10,952 nt of DNA from Acidobacteriota bacterium (GTDB lineage: Bacteria; Actinomycetota; Actinomycetes; Actinomycetales; Micrococcaceae), in assembly GCA_019352125.1 (NCBI GenBank), contig JABBNV010000072.1, positions 1-10,952 of the forward strand, given 5' to 3'. The notes under the pieces are model-generated. The model saw only the letters and a program-made list of their open reading frames with translations, did no database searches and was not told the origin of the DNA. The stretch's first letter is position 1. Every line of letters starts with the position of its first letter. Both the position numbers and the translations under genes were made by a program. This document shows positions 1 through 7,090 of the stretch, piece after piece.

Positions 1-499
1 ACAAACCTTGTCCCACACTGTGCGGTATTCCGGTTCGCCGCTGCCGTATTCGTTTTCCGAGGCGCGTCACCATAAAGGCGCGTGGTTGGTGGAGTTCGAC
101 GGCGATGGGTTGGGCCAGGTGCGGGCCGTTGACTGGGCGCCAGAACGGAAGCTGGCCGTCTTGCGTGGTTCCTTGGAGCATTTGCTGACCAATCCAGAGT
201 TTACGTGGGCTGAGGAGGCCTATGTGCAAGCCGTGGTGACGGACGATGAAAGACCGGCACAGGCTATGGAGAGGTTGCGCCAGCGGTTTCCGCTCACATT
301 AGTGCTGAACTTTGAGCCAGAAAATCCGAAGGAGCGCACTGGGATCAGCTACGCCACACGGATTGGCCAAGCCAAAGATTCGCTGGCCTTGTGCTGTGGG
401 TTCATGGAGCACGTGAGGGGTAGACGCACATCAGAGGTTGAAGAAGCGGAATTGGAACGGGTGTTGAACCTGGTCACCAGCACTGCGGTGACTTCATGA
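1..499 (+). CDS. sbcD: SbcD nuclease subunit, C-terminal part (5' truncated by window edge)
   Basis: This is the 3' end of the gene for the nuclease subunit of SbcCD, the bacterial Mre11-Rad50 counterpart that trims DNA ends and cleaves hairpins. The reading frame is already open at base 2, so the real start lies upstream; the TTG at 8 is not a credible start because the catalytic phosphoesterase domain is missing from the visible part. About 165 residues are seen. They begin in the conserved Y-S-G-S-P-L-x-Y-S-F segment that closes the metallophosphoesterase domain and continue through the SbcD capping/C-terminal domain, ending with the acidic helix around E-V-E-E-A-E-L-E-R. The stop at 497-499 overlaps the ATG of the next gene (ATGA), which is the usual sbcD-sbcC coupling. 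The identity rests on this motif plus the neighbour and is firm. Confidence 0.93.
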   Translation, partial: QTLSHTVRYSGSPLPYSFSEARHHKGAWLVEFDGDGLGQVRAVDWAPERKLAVLRGSLEHLLTNPEFTWAEEAYVQAVVTDDERPAQAMERLRQRFPLTLVLNFEPENPKERTGISYATRIGQAKDSLALCCGFMEHVRGRRTSEVEEAELERVLNLVTSTAVTS

Positions 500-3400
500 G
501 AATTCATCGCTTGCAAATTAGTGCCTTTGGCCCTTTTGCGGCACGGGAATCTGTTGATTTCGATGCGTTGGGGGAGCAAGGGCTGTTTCTGCTCAATGGT
601 GCCACTGGTGCCGGAAAAACCAGCGTGCTGGACGCCGTTTGCTTTGCACTATATGGGAAAGTGCCCGGTTCTCGATCGGACCTGAAACGCTTGCGCAGTG
701 ATCATGCAGCGGTGGACGCTGAACCGGAAGTTATCTGCGAGTTCAGCACCGGTGGCAGGCGATTTGAGGTCACGCGCTCGCCTGCATGGGAGCGCCTACG
801 GAAACGGGGCACCGGCACCACCACGGCACAGGCTCAGACAAAACTGCGAGAAAAGACTTCGGCTGGTTGGGAGGTCAAGTCAACCCGTAACGATGAGGCC
901 AGCGTTGAGATTGCTGCGGTGCTGGGCATGACCATGGATCAGTTCACCAAGGTGGTCCTGTTGGCGCAGGGGGACTTTGCCGCGTTCTTGCGGGCCAAGG
1001 CGGATGAGCGCGGTGAGTTGCTGCAGAAACTCTTCGGAACCGCTATTTACGCTCAGGTAGAGGAGCAACTGGGGGCGCAAGCACGGGCCGCAGCCGCTGA
1101 GGTCAGCGCCAGTACCGCGCAGCTGGAACAGTTACGCAGCACCGCAAGCCATGCTGCGAGCAGTGTGCTTGAGCCAGCAACACTGGCCGAATCAACGGCG
1201 GCGGATGCCGCGGAGTATTTTGAACAACTCCTCCAAGCCTTGCGCACGGCCGTCGAGCATCGAGAAGCGCAGCATCAACAAGCGCAGGCAGCAGCACAAT
1301 CATCTCAGTCAGCGCTCACGACGGCGGAAGAGCTGCGCGTTCGAGCCCAAAAATTAGCGGCAGCTCTGGCAGCCATGGAACGGGTGCGAATCCAGGACCC
1401 CGCCCAGCAGGAACGCGTTGCTCAGCTCTCCGCGCATCGTGATGCAGCGGTTCTGCGCAGCGTTGTAGAAACCGCCGATGACTCAATGGCGGCAGCCGCC
1501 GCAGCAGCGGATGCTCATTCCGCGGCGGCTTCGGCCCTAGCTGAATCCGCACCCACGCTTCGGCTGGCAGGGTTGGCAGGGTTGGCAGGGTTGGCACCAG
1601 CCAGCCCTGTGCTGGATGTAAGCGAACCAACTGATCGTTGGACAGTTGACGAGTTGGATGCAGCCCGCACTCTTCTTGAACATGGCGTCGCGGAAGTTGA
1701 TTCGGCCATGCCGCGGGAGGCAGAGCTCAAAAGCTTGACAGCGGAAGTAGGCAAGCTGGAGCAGGATCAGGCTAGCCGGCAGCTGGCAATAGAGCAGATC
1801 GGGAACCAGCTGGAGGACTTGCGTTCGCAGCATGCGCAAGCCGTGGCTCTGGCCGCCGAACTTGGCACCGTGGCCAGCACTCTGGAGCTGAAGAAAGCAC
1901 AGTTTCAGCGGGCTCAAGCTGTCTATAAAGCCAGCCGAGACTATGGCGTTGCCGTCGCTGAGGTATCGAGTTGCGAAGCTGCCGTAGTTGCAGCAACCGC
2001 TACGGCGCTGACGGCCAAGGAGGCGTGGCTTGCGCAGCGGGAGCACCGTCTAAACCTGGCGATCGGTGAATTGGCGGCAGCGTTGGTTGACGGGGAACCC
2101 TGCACCGTCTGCGGAAGTCTGGACCACCCCCAGCCGTCGGATTTGCGCGTCGACGGCGCGCGCGGCGTTGCGGACGAGGACGCAGCGAAAGTAGCGTTCG
2201 ATCAGGCAGACGCTGCACGGGCCAGCAGCGAAAAAGCGCTGGCGGCGGCGCAGTCTGTGGTTGCTGGCCTGGCTGCTATTGGCGGAGATGTTGATGCGGA
2301 CAGTGCTGCAGCAGCAGAGGCTGCGGCCCACCAGGCCCGACAAGAAGCAGCGGAGGCCAGCGAATCTCTAGACGCAGCCACCGCGTCCGTCTCCACTCGT
2401 GAAGCCGAAGTTGCTGCGTTGGAAGAGCAACGGGTGAAACACCAAACCGCGCTGATTCAATTGAAGGCGACGCATCAGAACGTGCAGCAAAATCTGGCGG
2501 CGTTGGCCACGTCATTGGAAACTGTTCGGGAGGAATTTGAAACCCTCGAGGGCAAAGCTGGCGCACTGCAACGTGGGCTGAAGCTCGTTACTGGTGCCTC
2601 CAACACGCTGGGTGCTTTGAGCATCGCTCACGCGGTGGTGGATGCCGCCGCGCAGAAGCTCACTGCGGCGTTGGCTGGCTCGTCCTTTGGTGACGCAGCA
2701 GCAGTCCACGCTGCCCTTCTTCCCGAGCCATCGCTGGCGAGAATCAGCGAAGCAATCCGTGCCCACGATGAACTGGCCGTGCGAGCCGAAGCTGGGATGG
2801 AGGATCCTGACGTGCTCCGTGCCCAACGGGAGAGCGAAAGCGGTCTGGACATCCCTGACTCCGAGGCCGTTGAAGAATTCAAGGTGCGGTTGGCAGAGGC
2901 GCTTGCGCTGGCACAATCGGCCAGGGACGATGCACTGGCAGGTGCGCGGTCCCTGCGCGAGGTAGCGGACTTGCAGTCCCGCTTTACCTTCGTCACTGCC
3001 GCAGCTGCACCGTTACATCAGCGCGCCACCATGTTGGCTGGGCTTGCTGAAAGTGCGCGGGGCCAAGGGGAGAATTCGTACAAGATGGCCTTGAGCTCCT
3101 ACGTGCTGGCTGCTCGCTTGGAACAGGTGGCGGACGCCGCGTCACTGAGGCTGGTGACCATGAGCGATGGTCGTTATACCCTGGCCCACTCCGACGCGAA
3201 GGCAGCCCGGGGCATGCGCTCCGGACTGGGGCTGGATGTGGTGGATGAATGGACTGGGCTTCGACGCGATACATCCACGCTCTCCGGTGGTGAGTCCTTT
3301 ATGGCCTCGTTGGCGCTGGCCTTGGGTCTGGCTGACGTGGTGCAACAAGAGGCTGGCGGGCTGGATATTGAAACGCTCTTCGTGGACGAAGGGTTTGGCA

Positions 3401-3588
3401 GTTTGGATGAGCAGTCCTTGGAACAGGTGATGGATGCTTTGGAAGGCCTTCGGTCCGGTGGCCGTGTGGTGGGGCTGGTCAGCCACGTTGCAGAGATGAA
3501 ACAACGTATTCCAGTTCAGCTGTGCGTGAGCAAGGGACGCAACGGCTCAACCTTGAAAATTGTGAACACTGGACTGGACAATGTCTAG
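496..3588 (+). CDS. sbcC: SbcC, ATPase/coiled-coil subunit of SbcCD nuclease
   Basis: This 1030-residue Rad50-like SMC-family ATPase powers and gates the SbcD nuclease at DNA ends and hairpins. The N-terminal half-ATPase has Walker A G-A-T-G-A-G-K-T at residues 35-42 and a Q-loop segment (L-L-A-Q-G-D-F) near 155-161. Long Ala/Glu/Gln-rich coiled-coil arms flank a zinc hook, C-T-V-C at 536-539, through which two molecules can pair. The C-terminal half has the signature L-S-G-G-E-S at 929-934, Walker B L-F-V-D-E at 961-965, a D-loop S-L-D-E at 969-972 and the switch histidine H997. The length is normal for the family. The ATG at 496 overlaps the sbcD stop, so translation is probably coupled; no strong ribosome site is seen. 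One arm carries an unusual Leu-Ala-Gly repeat (see 1564-1596). All catalytic motifs are intact, so the gene looks functional. Confidence 0.97.
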   Translation: MRIHRLQISAFGPFAARESVDFDALGEQGLFLLNGATGAGKTSVLDAVCFALYGKVPGSRSDLKRLRSDHAAVDAEPEVICEFSTGGRRFEVTRSPAWERLRKRGTGTTTAQAQTKLREKTSAGWEVKSTRNDEASVEIAAVLGMTMDQFTKVVLLAQGDFAAFLRAKADERGELLQKLFGTAIYAQVEEQLGAQARAAAAEVSASTAQLEQLRSTASHAASSVLEPATLAESTAADAAEYFEQLLQALRTAVEHREAQHQQAQAAAQSSQSALTTAEELRVRAQKLAAALAAMERVRIQDPAQQERVAQLSAHRDAAVLRSVVETADDSMAAAAAAADAHSAAASALAESAPTLRLAGLAGLAGLAPASPVLDVSEPTDRWTVDELDAARTLLEHGVAEVDSAMPREAELKSLTAEVGKLEQDQASRQLAIEQIGNQLEDLRSQHAQAVALAAELGTVASTLELKKAQFQRAQAVYKASRDYGVAVAEVSSCEAAVVAATATALTAKEAWLAQREHRLNLAIGELAAALVDGEPCTVCGSLDHPQPSDLRVDGARGVADEDAAKVAFDQADAARASSEKALAAAQSVVAGLAAIGGDVDADSAAAAEAAAHQARQEAAEASESLDAATASVSTREAEVAALEEQRVKHQTALIQLKATHQNVQQNLAALATSLETVREEFETLEGKAGALQRGLKLVTGASNTLGALSIAHAVVDAAAQKLTAALAGSSFGDAAAVHAALLPEPSLARISEAIRAHDELAVRAEAGMEDPDVLRAQRESESGLDIPDSEAVEEFKVRLAEALALAQSARDDALAGARSLREVADLQSRFTFVTAAAAPLHQRATMLAGLAESARGQGENSYKMALSSYVLAARLEQVADAASLRLVTMSDGRYTLAHSDAKAARGMRSGLGLDVVDEWTGLRRDTSTLSGGESFMASLALALGLADVVQQEAGGLDIETLFVDEGFGSLDEQSLEQVMDALEGLRSGGRVVGLVSHVAEMKQRIPVQLCVSKGRNGSTLKIVNTGLDNV
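1564..1596 (+). repeat. In-frame 9-bp tandem repeat in sbcC (Leu-Ala-Gly x3.7)
   Basis: The unit TTGGCAGGG (first copy CTGGCAGGG) is repeated 3.7 times in register with the reading frame and encodes Leu-Ala-Gly three times followed by Leu-Ala, residues 357-367 of SbcC. It is followed by a Pro/Ser-rich stretch (residues 368-380). Gly and Pro would break the coiled coil here, so it probably forms a flexible interruption in the ascending arm. Copy-number changes by slippage would be in frame. Confidence 0.9.
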
Positions 3589-3637
3589 CACCGCAGTGCC
3601 AGCTAGAGCCTCCCGCCACGATGGCCCAAGACGGCGG

Positions 3638-3643
3638 TAGACT
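3638..3643 (+). promoter_or_regulatory. Possible -10 element for the MFS gene
   Basis: TAGACT preceded by CGG resembles the loosely conserved extended -10 elements of actinobacterial housekeeping promoters. It lies 65 bases before the MFS start, and transcription from it would begin near 3650 and include the inverted repeat at 3663-3688. No convincing -35 hexamer is visible at the expected distance, so this is tentative. Confidence 0.3.
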
Positions 3644-3662
3644 AGAGACGTATTTGGGTTGG

Positions 3663-3688
3663 GCGCAACGGGTGGGGGGACGTTGCGC
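3663..3688 (+). repeat. Perfect 8-bp inverted repeat in the MFS leader (operator or hairpin)
   Basis: The arms GCGCAACG (3663-3670) and CGTTGCGC (3681-3688) are exact reverse complements separated by a G-rich 10-base loop GGTGGGGGGA. The element ends 20 bases before the MFS ATG at 3709. It could be the operator of an unlinked repressor, or an RNA hairpin in the leader. No T-tract follows, so it is unlikely to be an ordinary terminator for sbcC. Confidence 0.6.
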
Positions 3689-3708
3689 GATCTTGGCGAC
3701 GGATAGCA

Positions 3709-5037
3709 ATGACATCCCCAGAACAACTCACTGACAATTCAAATCTTCCAACCCCGCGCAGTCCCGGCAGATTTGCAATGCTGCCCCAATTGGCTGGCCA
3801 TTGGTTCATCCCGTTGGGCGTTCTTGCCCGGCTTCCCATGGCGATGTCCATGGTGGGCGTGTTGACGCTGATTACCGCCACGTCCCACTCATACGCCTCT
3901 GGTGGATTTGCCTCCGGGGCAGTAGGCATCGGGTCCGCGATAGGCGCCCCCATGGTGGGGTTCCTGGCTGATCGGCGGGGGCAACGCCCCGTATTACTGG
4001 TTGCTGCCGGCGTCAATACCGTGGTCCTGGGGCTGTTGCTCTGGCTGGTTGCCGCGGTGCCCGCCTCAGCGGATTCGTTCATGGGCATGGTCCTTGCCCT
4101 CAGTTTTGCTCTGGGGCTATCCACGCCACAGGTTGGTCCGTTGGCGCGGGTGCGTTGGGTGGCCATGAGCGAAAGGCTGACGCAACCATCCCGGGGGCAG
4201 TTAGTGGGGACGGCGCTGTCCTTTGAAGGAACAGCGGACGAAGCAACCTTCGTCCTGGGCCCTGCGTTGGTGGGAATTCTGGCCAGCTTCATAACGCCTT
4301 GGCTACCTCTAGCCTTGGCGGCACTGTTGACGTTGATCTTTGTCTCTCTCTTTGCCATCCACCCCACGGTAAAAACCATTACGGTGACGCACCGAAGTGC
4401 GGGAACGCGCAAACTGCAGGGCACTCGCCGATCGCGTGGGGAGAAGCCCTCGGGAACCTGGCTCCGAGTAGCAGTGCCGGTGCTTGCCATGGTCTGCATG
4501 GGTACTTTTTTTGGGTCCTCGCAGACCGCGCTGAGCGCCTTTGCTGGAACATTTGGCGCCTCATCGCTGGCCGGGCTGCTGTACGCGGTGATGGGTCTAA
4601 CCTCCGCAGCTGCCGCCTTGTCCGTGGCCTACTGGCCAGCGAAATTTACGCAGTCGCGCCGCTGGATCCTGTGTGCCGCTCTGATGACGGCCGGATCTCT
4701 CCTGCTGCAGGTGCCACACAGCCTCGTAGCTATGGCTTGCATGTTGCTGCTCCTCGGGCTGCCTGTGGGCCCGTTGATGGTGACGGTTTTTACCATCGGT
4801 TCCATCGTCTCCCCGCCGCGGTTTTTGGGCACTGTCATGACGGCCCTCGCTAGTGGAATTGTTGCCGGTACAGCGCTTGGTTCCTCGATTGCGGGGCAGC
4901 TGGCGCAACAGGATGGGGCAGGGCCAGCGCTGCTGGTGCCCACCGCTGCCGCTGCCGCTCTGTTAGCGCTGGGAGTTGCTGCCGCCGTCGTCACTCGACG
5001 TAACGGTACCCAACAGCGAGATGGCGATGTTCCCTGA
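3709..5037 (+). CDS. MFS transporter, 12 transmembrane helices, substrate unknown
   Basis: This 442-residue polytopic inner-membrane protein belongs to the major facilitator superfamily. The first helix begins after a polar N-terminus of about 28 residues. The family motif A loop between helices 2 and 3 is clear: G-F-L-A-D-R-R-G-Q-R-P at residues 84-94. A conserved acidic pair precedes G-P (D177, E178 and G184-P185). A central cytoplasmic loop rich in Lys/Arg (about residues 223-248) separates the two six-helix halves, and the C-terminus is short and polar. The pattern is that of proton-coupled drug or metabolite exporters, but nothing in the sequence fixes a substrate. The start at 3709 is the first ATG in frame and leaves the N-terminus compact; a Shine-Dalgarno match is weak. 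The gene is separated from sbcC by 120 bases and seems to be its own transcription unit. Confidence 0.88.
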   Translation: MTSPEQLTDNSNLPTPRSPGRFAMLPQLAGHWFIPLGVLARLPMAMSMVGVLTLITATSHSYASGGFASGAVGIGSAIGAPMVGFLADRRGQRPVLLVAAGVNTVVLGLLLWLVAAVPASADSFMGMVLALSFALGLSTPQVGPLARVRWVAMSERLTQPSRGQLVGTALSFEGTADEATFVLGPALVGILASFITPWLPLALAALLTLIFVSLFAIHPTVKTITVTHRSAGTRKLQGTRRSRGEKPSGTWLRVAVPVLAMVCMGTFFGSSQTALSAFAGTFGASSLAGLLYAVMGLTSAAAALSVAYWPAKFTQSRRWILCAALMTAGSLLLQVPHSLVAMACMLLLLGLPVGPLMVTVFTIGSIVSPPRFLGTVMTALASGIVAGTALGSSIAGQLAQQDGAGPALLVPTAAAAALLALGVAAAVVTRRNGTQQRDGDVP

Positions 5038-5205
5038 AATGCCGGAGCCGGCCCTGAATTCCGCGCCCAGCCGTCAAAATGCGTTGACGTATTAGGCAAT
5101 TTGACTAGCGCTTATGACATGAATGAAAGCGTTCTATCGTTTATGCTGGGCTTAGGTTTGGAGCCGGCGTCGTTGGGGGGCGCCGGAACAACCAGTCCTA
5201 AACGC
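5038..5205. other. Convergent intergenic region with inverted repeats, no gene seen
   Basis: The MFS gene (plus) and kinase gene (minus) converge here, so both transcripts should end in these 168 bases. CGTCAA (5072-5077) and TTGACG (5084-5089) form a short palindrome. A larger nested structure has outer arms TTAGG (5152-5156) / CCTAA (5197-5201) and inner arms CCGGCG (5164-5169) / CGCCGG (5181-5186). No U-rich tail follows on either strand, so a classical intrinsic terminator is not shown. I see no open reading frame with a good ribosome site and no recognisable RNA family. Confidence 0.5.
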
Positions 5206-6042
5206 TCACGGCGCACTTAGGACTCCCACTGAACACTGACTCAGCGCGGCCAATGCCAGCTGAGCCTTCTGGGCCGAGGGGCGCATAGCGGGATCGCGTT
5301 GAGTCATGGACGTCAATAGCTCGCCCCATTCGGAGCCAAGCCACGCTGGGACCGACGGATCACGCAGCAATCGGGCCAGTGACGATTCAAGAGCGCTTCC
5401 CCCGAAGGCCCGGCATCCCGTCAGGCACTCTAGCAGCACCAATCCCAGCGAATAGACGTCCGCGGAGGCATGTACTGGCTCCCCGAGGGCTTGCTCCGGT
5501 GAAAGATAGCTTGCCGTTCCAATGGTGACGCCCGGCAGCGTGGCTGTCGCGTCGTCGTTGGTCCGTGCAATGCCGACATCAATAAGCGTGGGGTGAATGT
5601 TGGCGCCGGGTAGCGGCAAGAGGATATTGGCGGGCTTGACATCCCGGTGAATCACGCCTTGAGCATGAACGTAACTGAGTACTTCTGCCAGATCCGTGCC
5701 GAGCGCTGCAACGGACTCGGGCTCCATGGGGCCACTTTTTAGGTGTTGCTGTAGGTTCGTCCCGCTGTGGAATTCCATCACTAGCAATGGGCGTGGGCCA
5801 TCTAGCTCAGACTCAACGAATCCGGCGTCCAGAATGGTACACAGGAAGGGATGGCTGAGACGGCTGAGCAGCGCAATTTCTGCGGCGGCCCCGCCTGGGG
5901 AGTGCTCCAGGGAGGAGACGGAGAAGATCTTGACGGCAACTGGACGGTCAAGGAGTTCGTCGATGGCGCGGTGTACCGAAGCGGAGGCGCCAATGCCAAG
6001 CCGCTCGTAAAGTCGATACCGGTGGAGCAAGAGGGTGTCCAT
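5206..6042 (-). CDS. Soluble Hanks-type Ser/Thr protein kinase
   Basis: This 278-residue eukaryotic-like Ser/Thr kinase consists almost only of the catalytic domain. Visible elements in order: glycine loop G16-x-G18 with V23, the ATP lysine in V-A-V-K (K38), the alpha-C glutamate E55, H-R-D-V-K-P-A-N at 132-139 (catalytic D134, K136 and N139), a D-V-G triplet at 155-157 where DFG is usual, and G-T-A-S-Y-L-S-P-E in the activation segment. The protein ends soon after subdomain XI. Unlike PknB-type kinases it has no transmembrane helix and no PASTA or other sensor domain, so it is probably cytoplasmic. All core catalytic residues are present, so activity is likely. A ribosome site (AGGA, 8 bases before the ATG) supports the start. 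It lies 146 bases downstream of the dehydrogenase operon, on the same strand. Its substrates are unknown. Confidence 0.92.
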   Translation of the reverse strand: MDTLLLHRYRLYERLGIGASASVHRAIDELLDRPVAVKIFSVSSLEHSPGGAAAEIALLSRLSHPFLCTILDAGFVESELDGPRPLLVMEFHSGTNLQQHLKSGPMEPESVAALGTDLAEVLSYVHAQGVIHRDVKPANILLPLPGANIHPTLIDVGIARTNDDATATLPGVTIGTASYLSPEQALGEPVHASADVYSLGLVLLECLTGCRAFGGSALESSLARLLRDPSVPAWLGSEWGELLTSMTQRDPAMRPSAQKAQLALAALSQCSVGVLSAP

Positions 6043-6083
6043 GCTACGTTCCTCGAAACGAGTGGGAAGTGAACGAACGCTGG

Positions 6084-6112
6084 TTTATGAACACCCTAAA
6101 CCCGTGGTTGAA
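6084..6112 (-). promoter_or_regulatory. Possible promoter of the kinase gene
   Basis: Read on the minus strand, TTCAAC (6112-6107) and CATAAA (6089-6084) are separated by exactly 17 bases, an arrangement compatible with a weak sigma-70-type promoter about 40 bases before the kinase start. The matches to consensus are partial. If real, the kinase is transcribed independently of the operon upstream. Confidence 0.3.
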
Positions 6113-6136
6113 CCTTCCCTTGTTCTAGCTCCGGAA

Positions 6137-6172
6137 CGGCGTGTCGCCGGCGCCCCATGGGACTGATGGGGC
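6137..6172 (-). terminator. Tandem hairpins after the hydrolase gene, possible terminator
   Basis: Downstream of the hydrolase stop (minus strand) is a perfect 7-bp inverted repeat with arms GCCCCAT (6152-6158) and ATGGGGC (6166-6172) and a 7-base loop, followed by a tight hairpin CGGCG-TGT-CGCCG (6137-6149). No U-tract follows in the direction of transcription, so termination may be incomplete and some read-through into the kinase is possible. Confidence 0.4.
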
Positions 6173-6188
6173 TCCAAAAACGCGGCAT

Positions 6189-7034
6189 TTAGTCTGCGGC
6201 AAGGAATTCGATGGCGGCAGTCTTGAAGGCGCGGGAAGTGACAACGTTGATGTGGTTACGTCCTCGTATCTCCTGTTGTTGCGCGTGCGGAGCCAATGCA
6301 GCCAGTGCATCCATGGTGGACGCACGTTCGTCGCGGTCACCGGCAATCAATAGCAACGGTTGATTCGGAATGGCCTCGGCAGGGTCAAAGGGTTCACTGG
6401 AAACAGCCTCAACCAGCGCCAGAAGGGCAAAAATGTTGTTGGCCGGAAGCGCCTGCGCCATCCTGAGCAGGCTGGCTGTTGACTCGTCAGCAATAGGGGT
6501 GCCGGTGGCCAAATAGTTGGTAGCGGCGGCAAGGTCAAAGGCCGCTAGCGGATCCGTGCTGCTGGGGCCGCCTAGTACAACGCGGTGAACCAACTCTGGT
6601 TGAGTGGCGGCAAACTCCCACGCCAGTCTGGAACCGAAGGAATAGCCGACGAGGTCAAGACCGCTGGCGGGATCCCCGTTGCGCAGTGGGCGTGCTCCAA
6701 CGTCCGTGGCCAGCTGCAGCAAGTCTGCGCGAATCCGGCTAGGGGAGTACGCATCCACGTCATCCGGCGCGCTGCTTCGCCCGTGCCCGGGCAGGTCCAC
6801 CAGGATGATACGGCGGCCAGCAGTCAACAACGCGTTCAACCAGCCAGAATCGACCCAGTTGAGCGCAGAGTTGGAGGCAAAACCATGCAACAACAGGATG
6901 GGGCGCAGGCCAGCGTCGTGTTCTGGTTCATGCACTTCCACGTGGAGATGCGGATCCGTGCCTTCTACCGTATGGGCACTGGAGGTTCCATAGTGACGCC
7001 CATGTGCTGCGGCAGGTTGAGTCGTCTCGCTCAT
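6189..7034 (-). CDS. Alpha/beta hydrolase linked to the dehydrogenase operon
   Basis: This 281-residue cytoplasmic alpha/beta-hydrolase-fold protein has an oxyanion-hole motif L-L-L-H-G-F at 47-52, a D-L-P-G-H-G-R-S segment at 80-87, a nucleophile elbow G-Y-S-F-G with S132, a likely acid D235 in G-D-R-D-E, and the catalytic H261 in N-H-I-N. A cap region (about 158-220) separates the halves of the fold. The start has a strong ribosome site (AGGAGAAGGAG ending 8 bases before the ATG). It is the last gene of the E1 alpha/E1 beta/lipoyl operon, 56 bases after the lipoyl gene. In acetoin dehydrogenase E2 (AcoC), a lipoyl domain is fused to just such a hydrolase domain, so this may act on the acyl group carried by the lipoyl protein, as transferase or thioesterase. 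That role is inference; an unrelated esterase is the alternative. Confidence 0.88.
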   Translation of the reverse strand: MSETTQPAAAHGRHYGTSSAHTVEGTDPHLHVEVHEPEHDAGLRPILLLHGFASNSALNWVDSGWLNALLTAGRRIILVDLPGHGRSSAPDDVDAYSPSRIRADLLQLATDVGARPLRNGDPASGLDLVGYSFGSRLAWEFAATQPELVHRVVLGGPSSTDPLAAFDLAAATNYLATGTPIADESTASLLRMAQALPANNIFALLALVEAVSSEPFDPAEAIPNQPLLLIAGDRDERASTMDALAALAPHAQQQEIRGRNHINVVTSRAFKTAAIEFLAAD

Positions 7035-7090
7035 GACTTGTGCTCCTTCTCCTGGGCCTTGCTTGCTAACCCGCGGCTGCCAGCAGCGGC

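Noticed and set aside
8..10. TTG as the start of the first gene
   Set aside because: The frame is open to the window edge and the visible protein starts in the middle of the SbcD fold, so the gene is cut by the window rather than starting here.
1537..2046. Minus-strand open frames opposite sbcC, up to about 170 codons
   Set aside because: Low-complexity translations with no family features; the plus-strand SbcC frame is intact and carries all motifs across the same DNA.
3584..3607. Inverted repeat TCTAGC / GCTAGA spanning the sbcC stop, considered as a terminator
   Set aside because: Only six paired bases with a 12-base loop, overlaps the stop codon, and no U-tract follows; too weak to call.
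3642..4499. Long open frame on the minus strand opposite the MFS gene (285 codons)
   Set aside because: Its composition (many Arg, Thr, Pro, Ser), lack of any recognisable domain and full antisense position mark it as a by-product of GC-rich third codon positions in the transporter gene.
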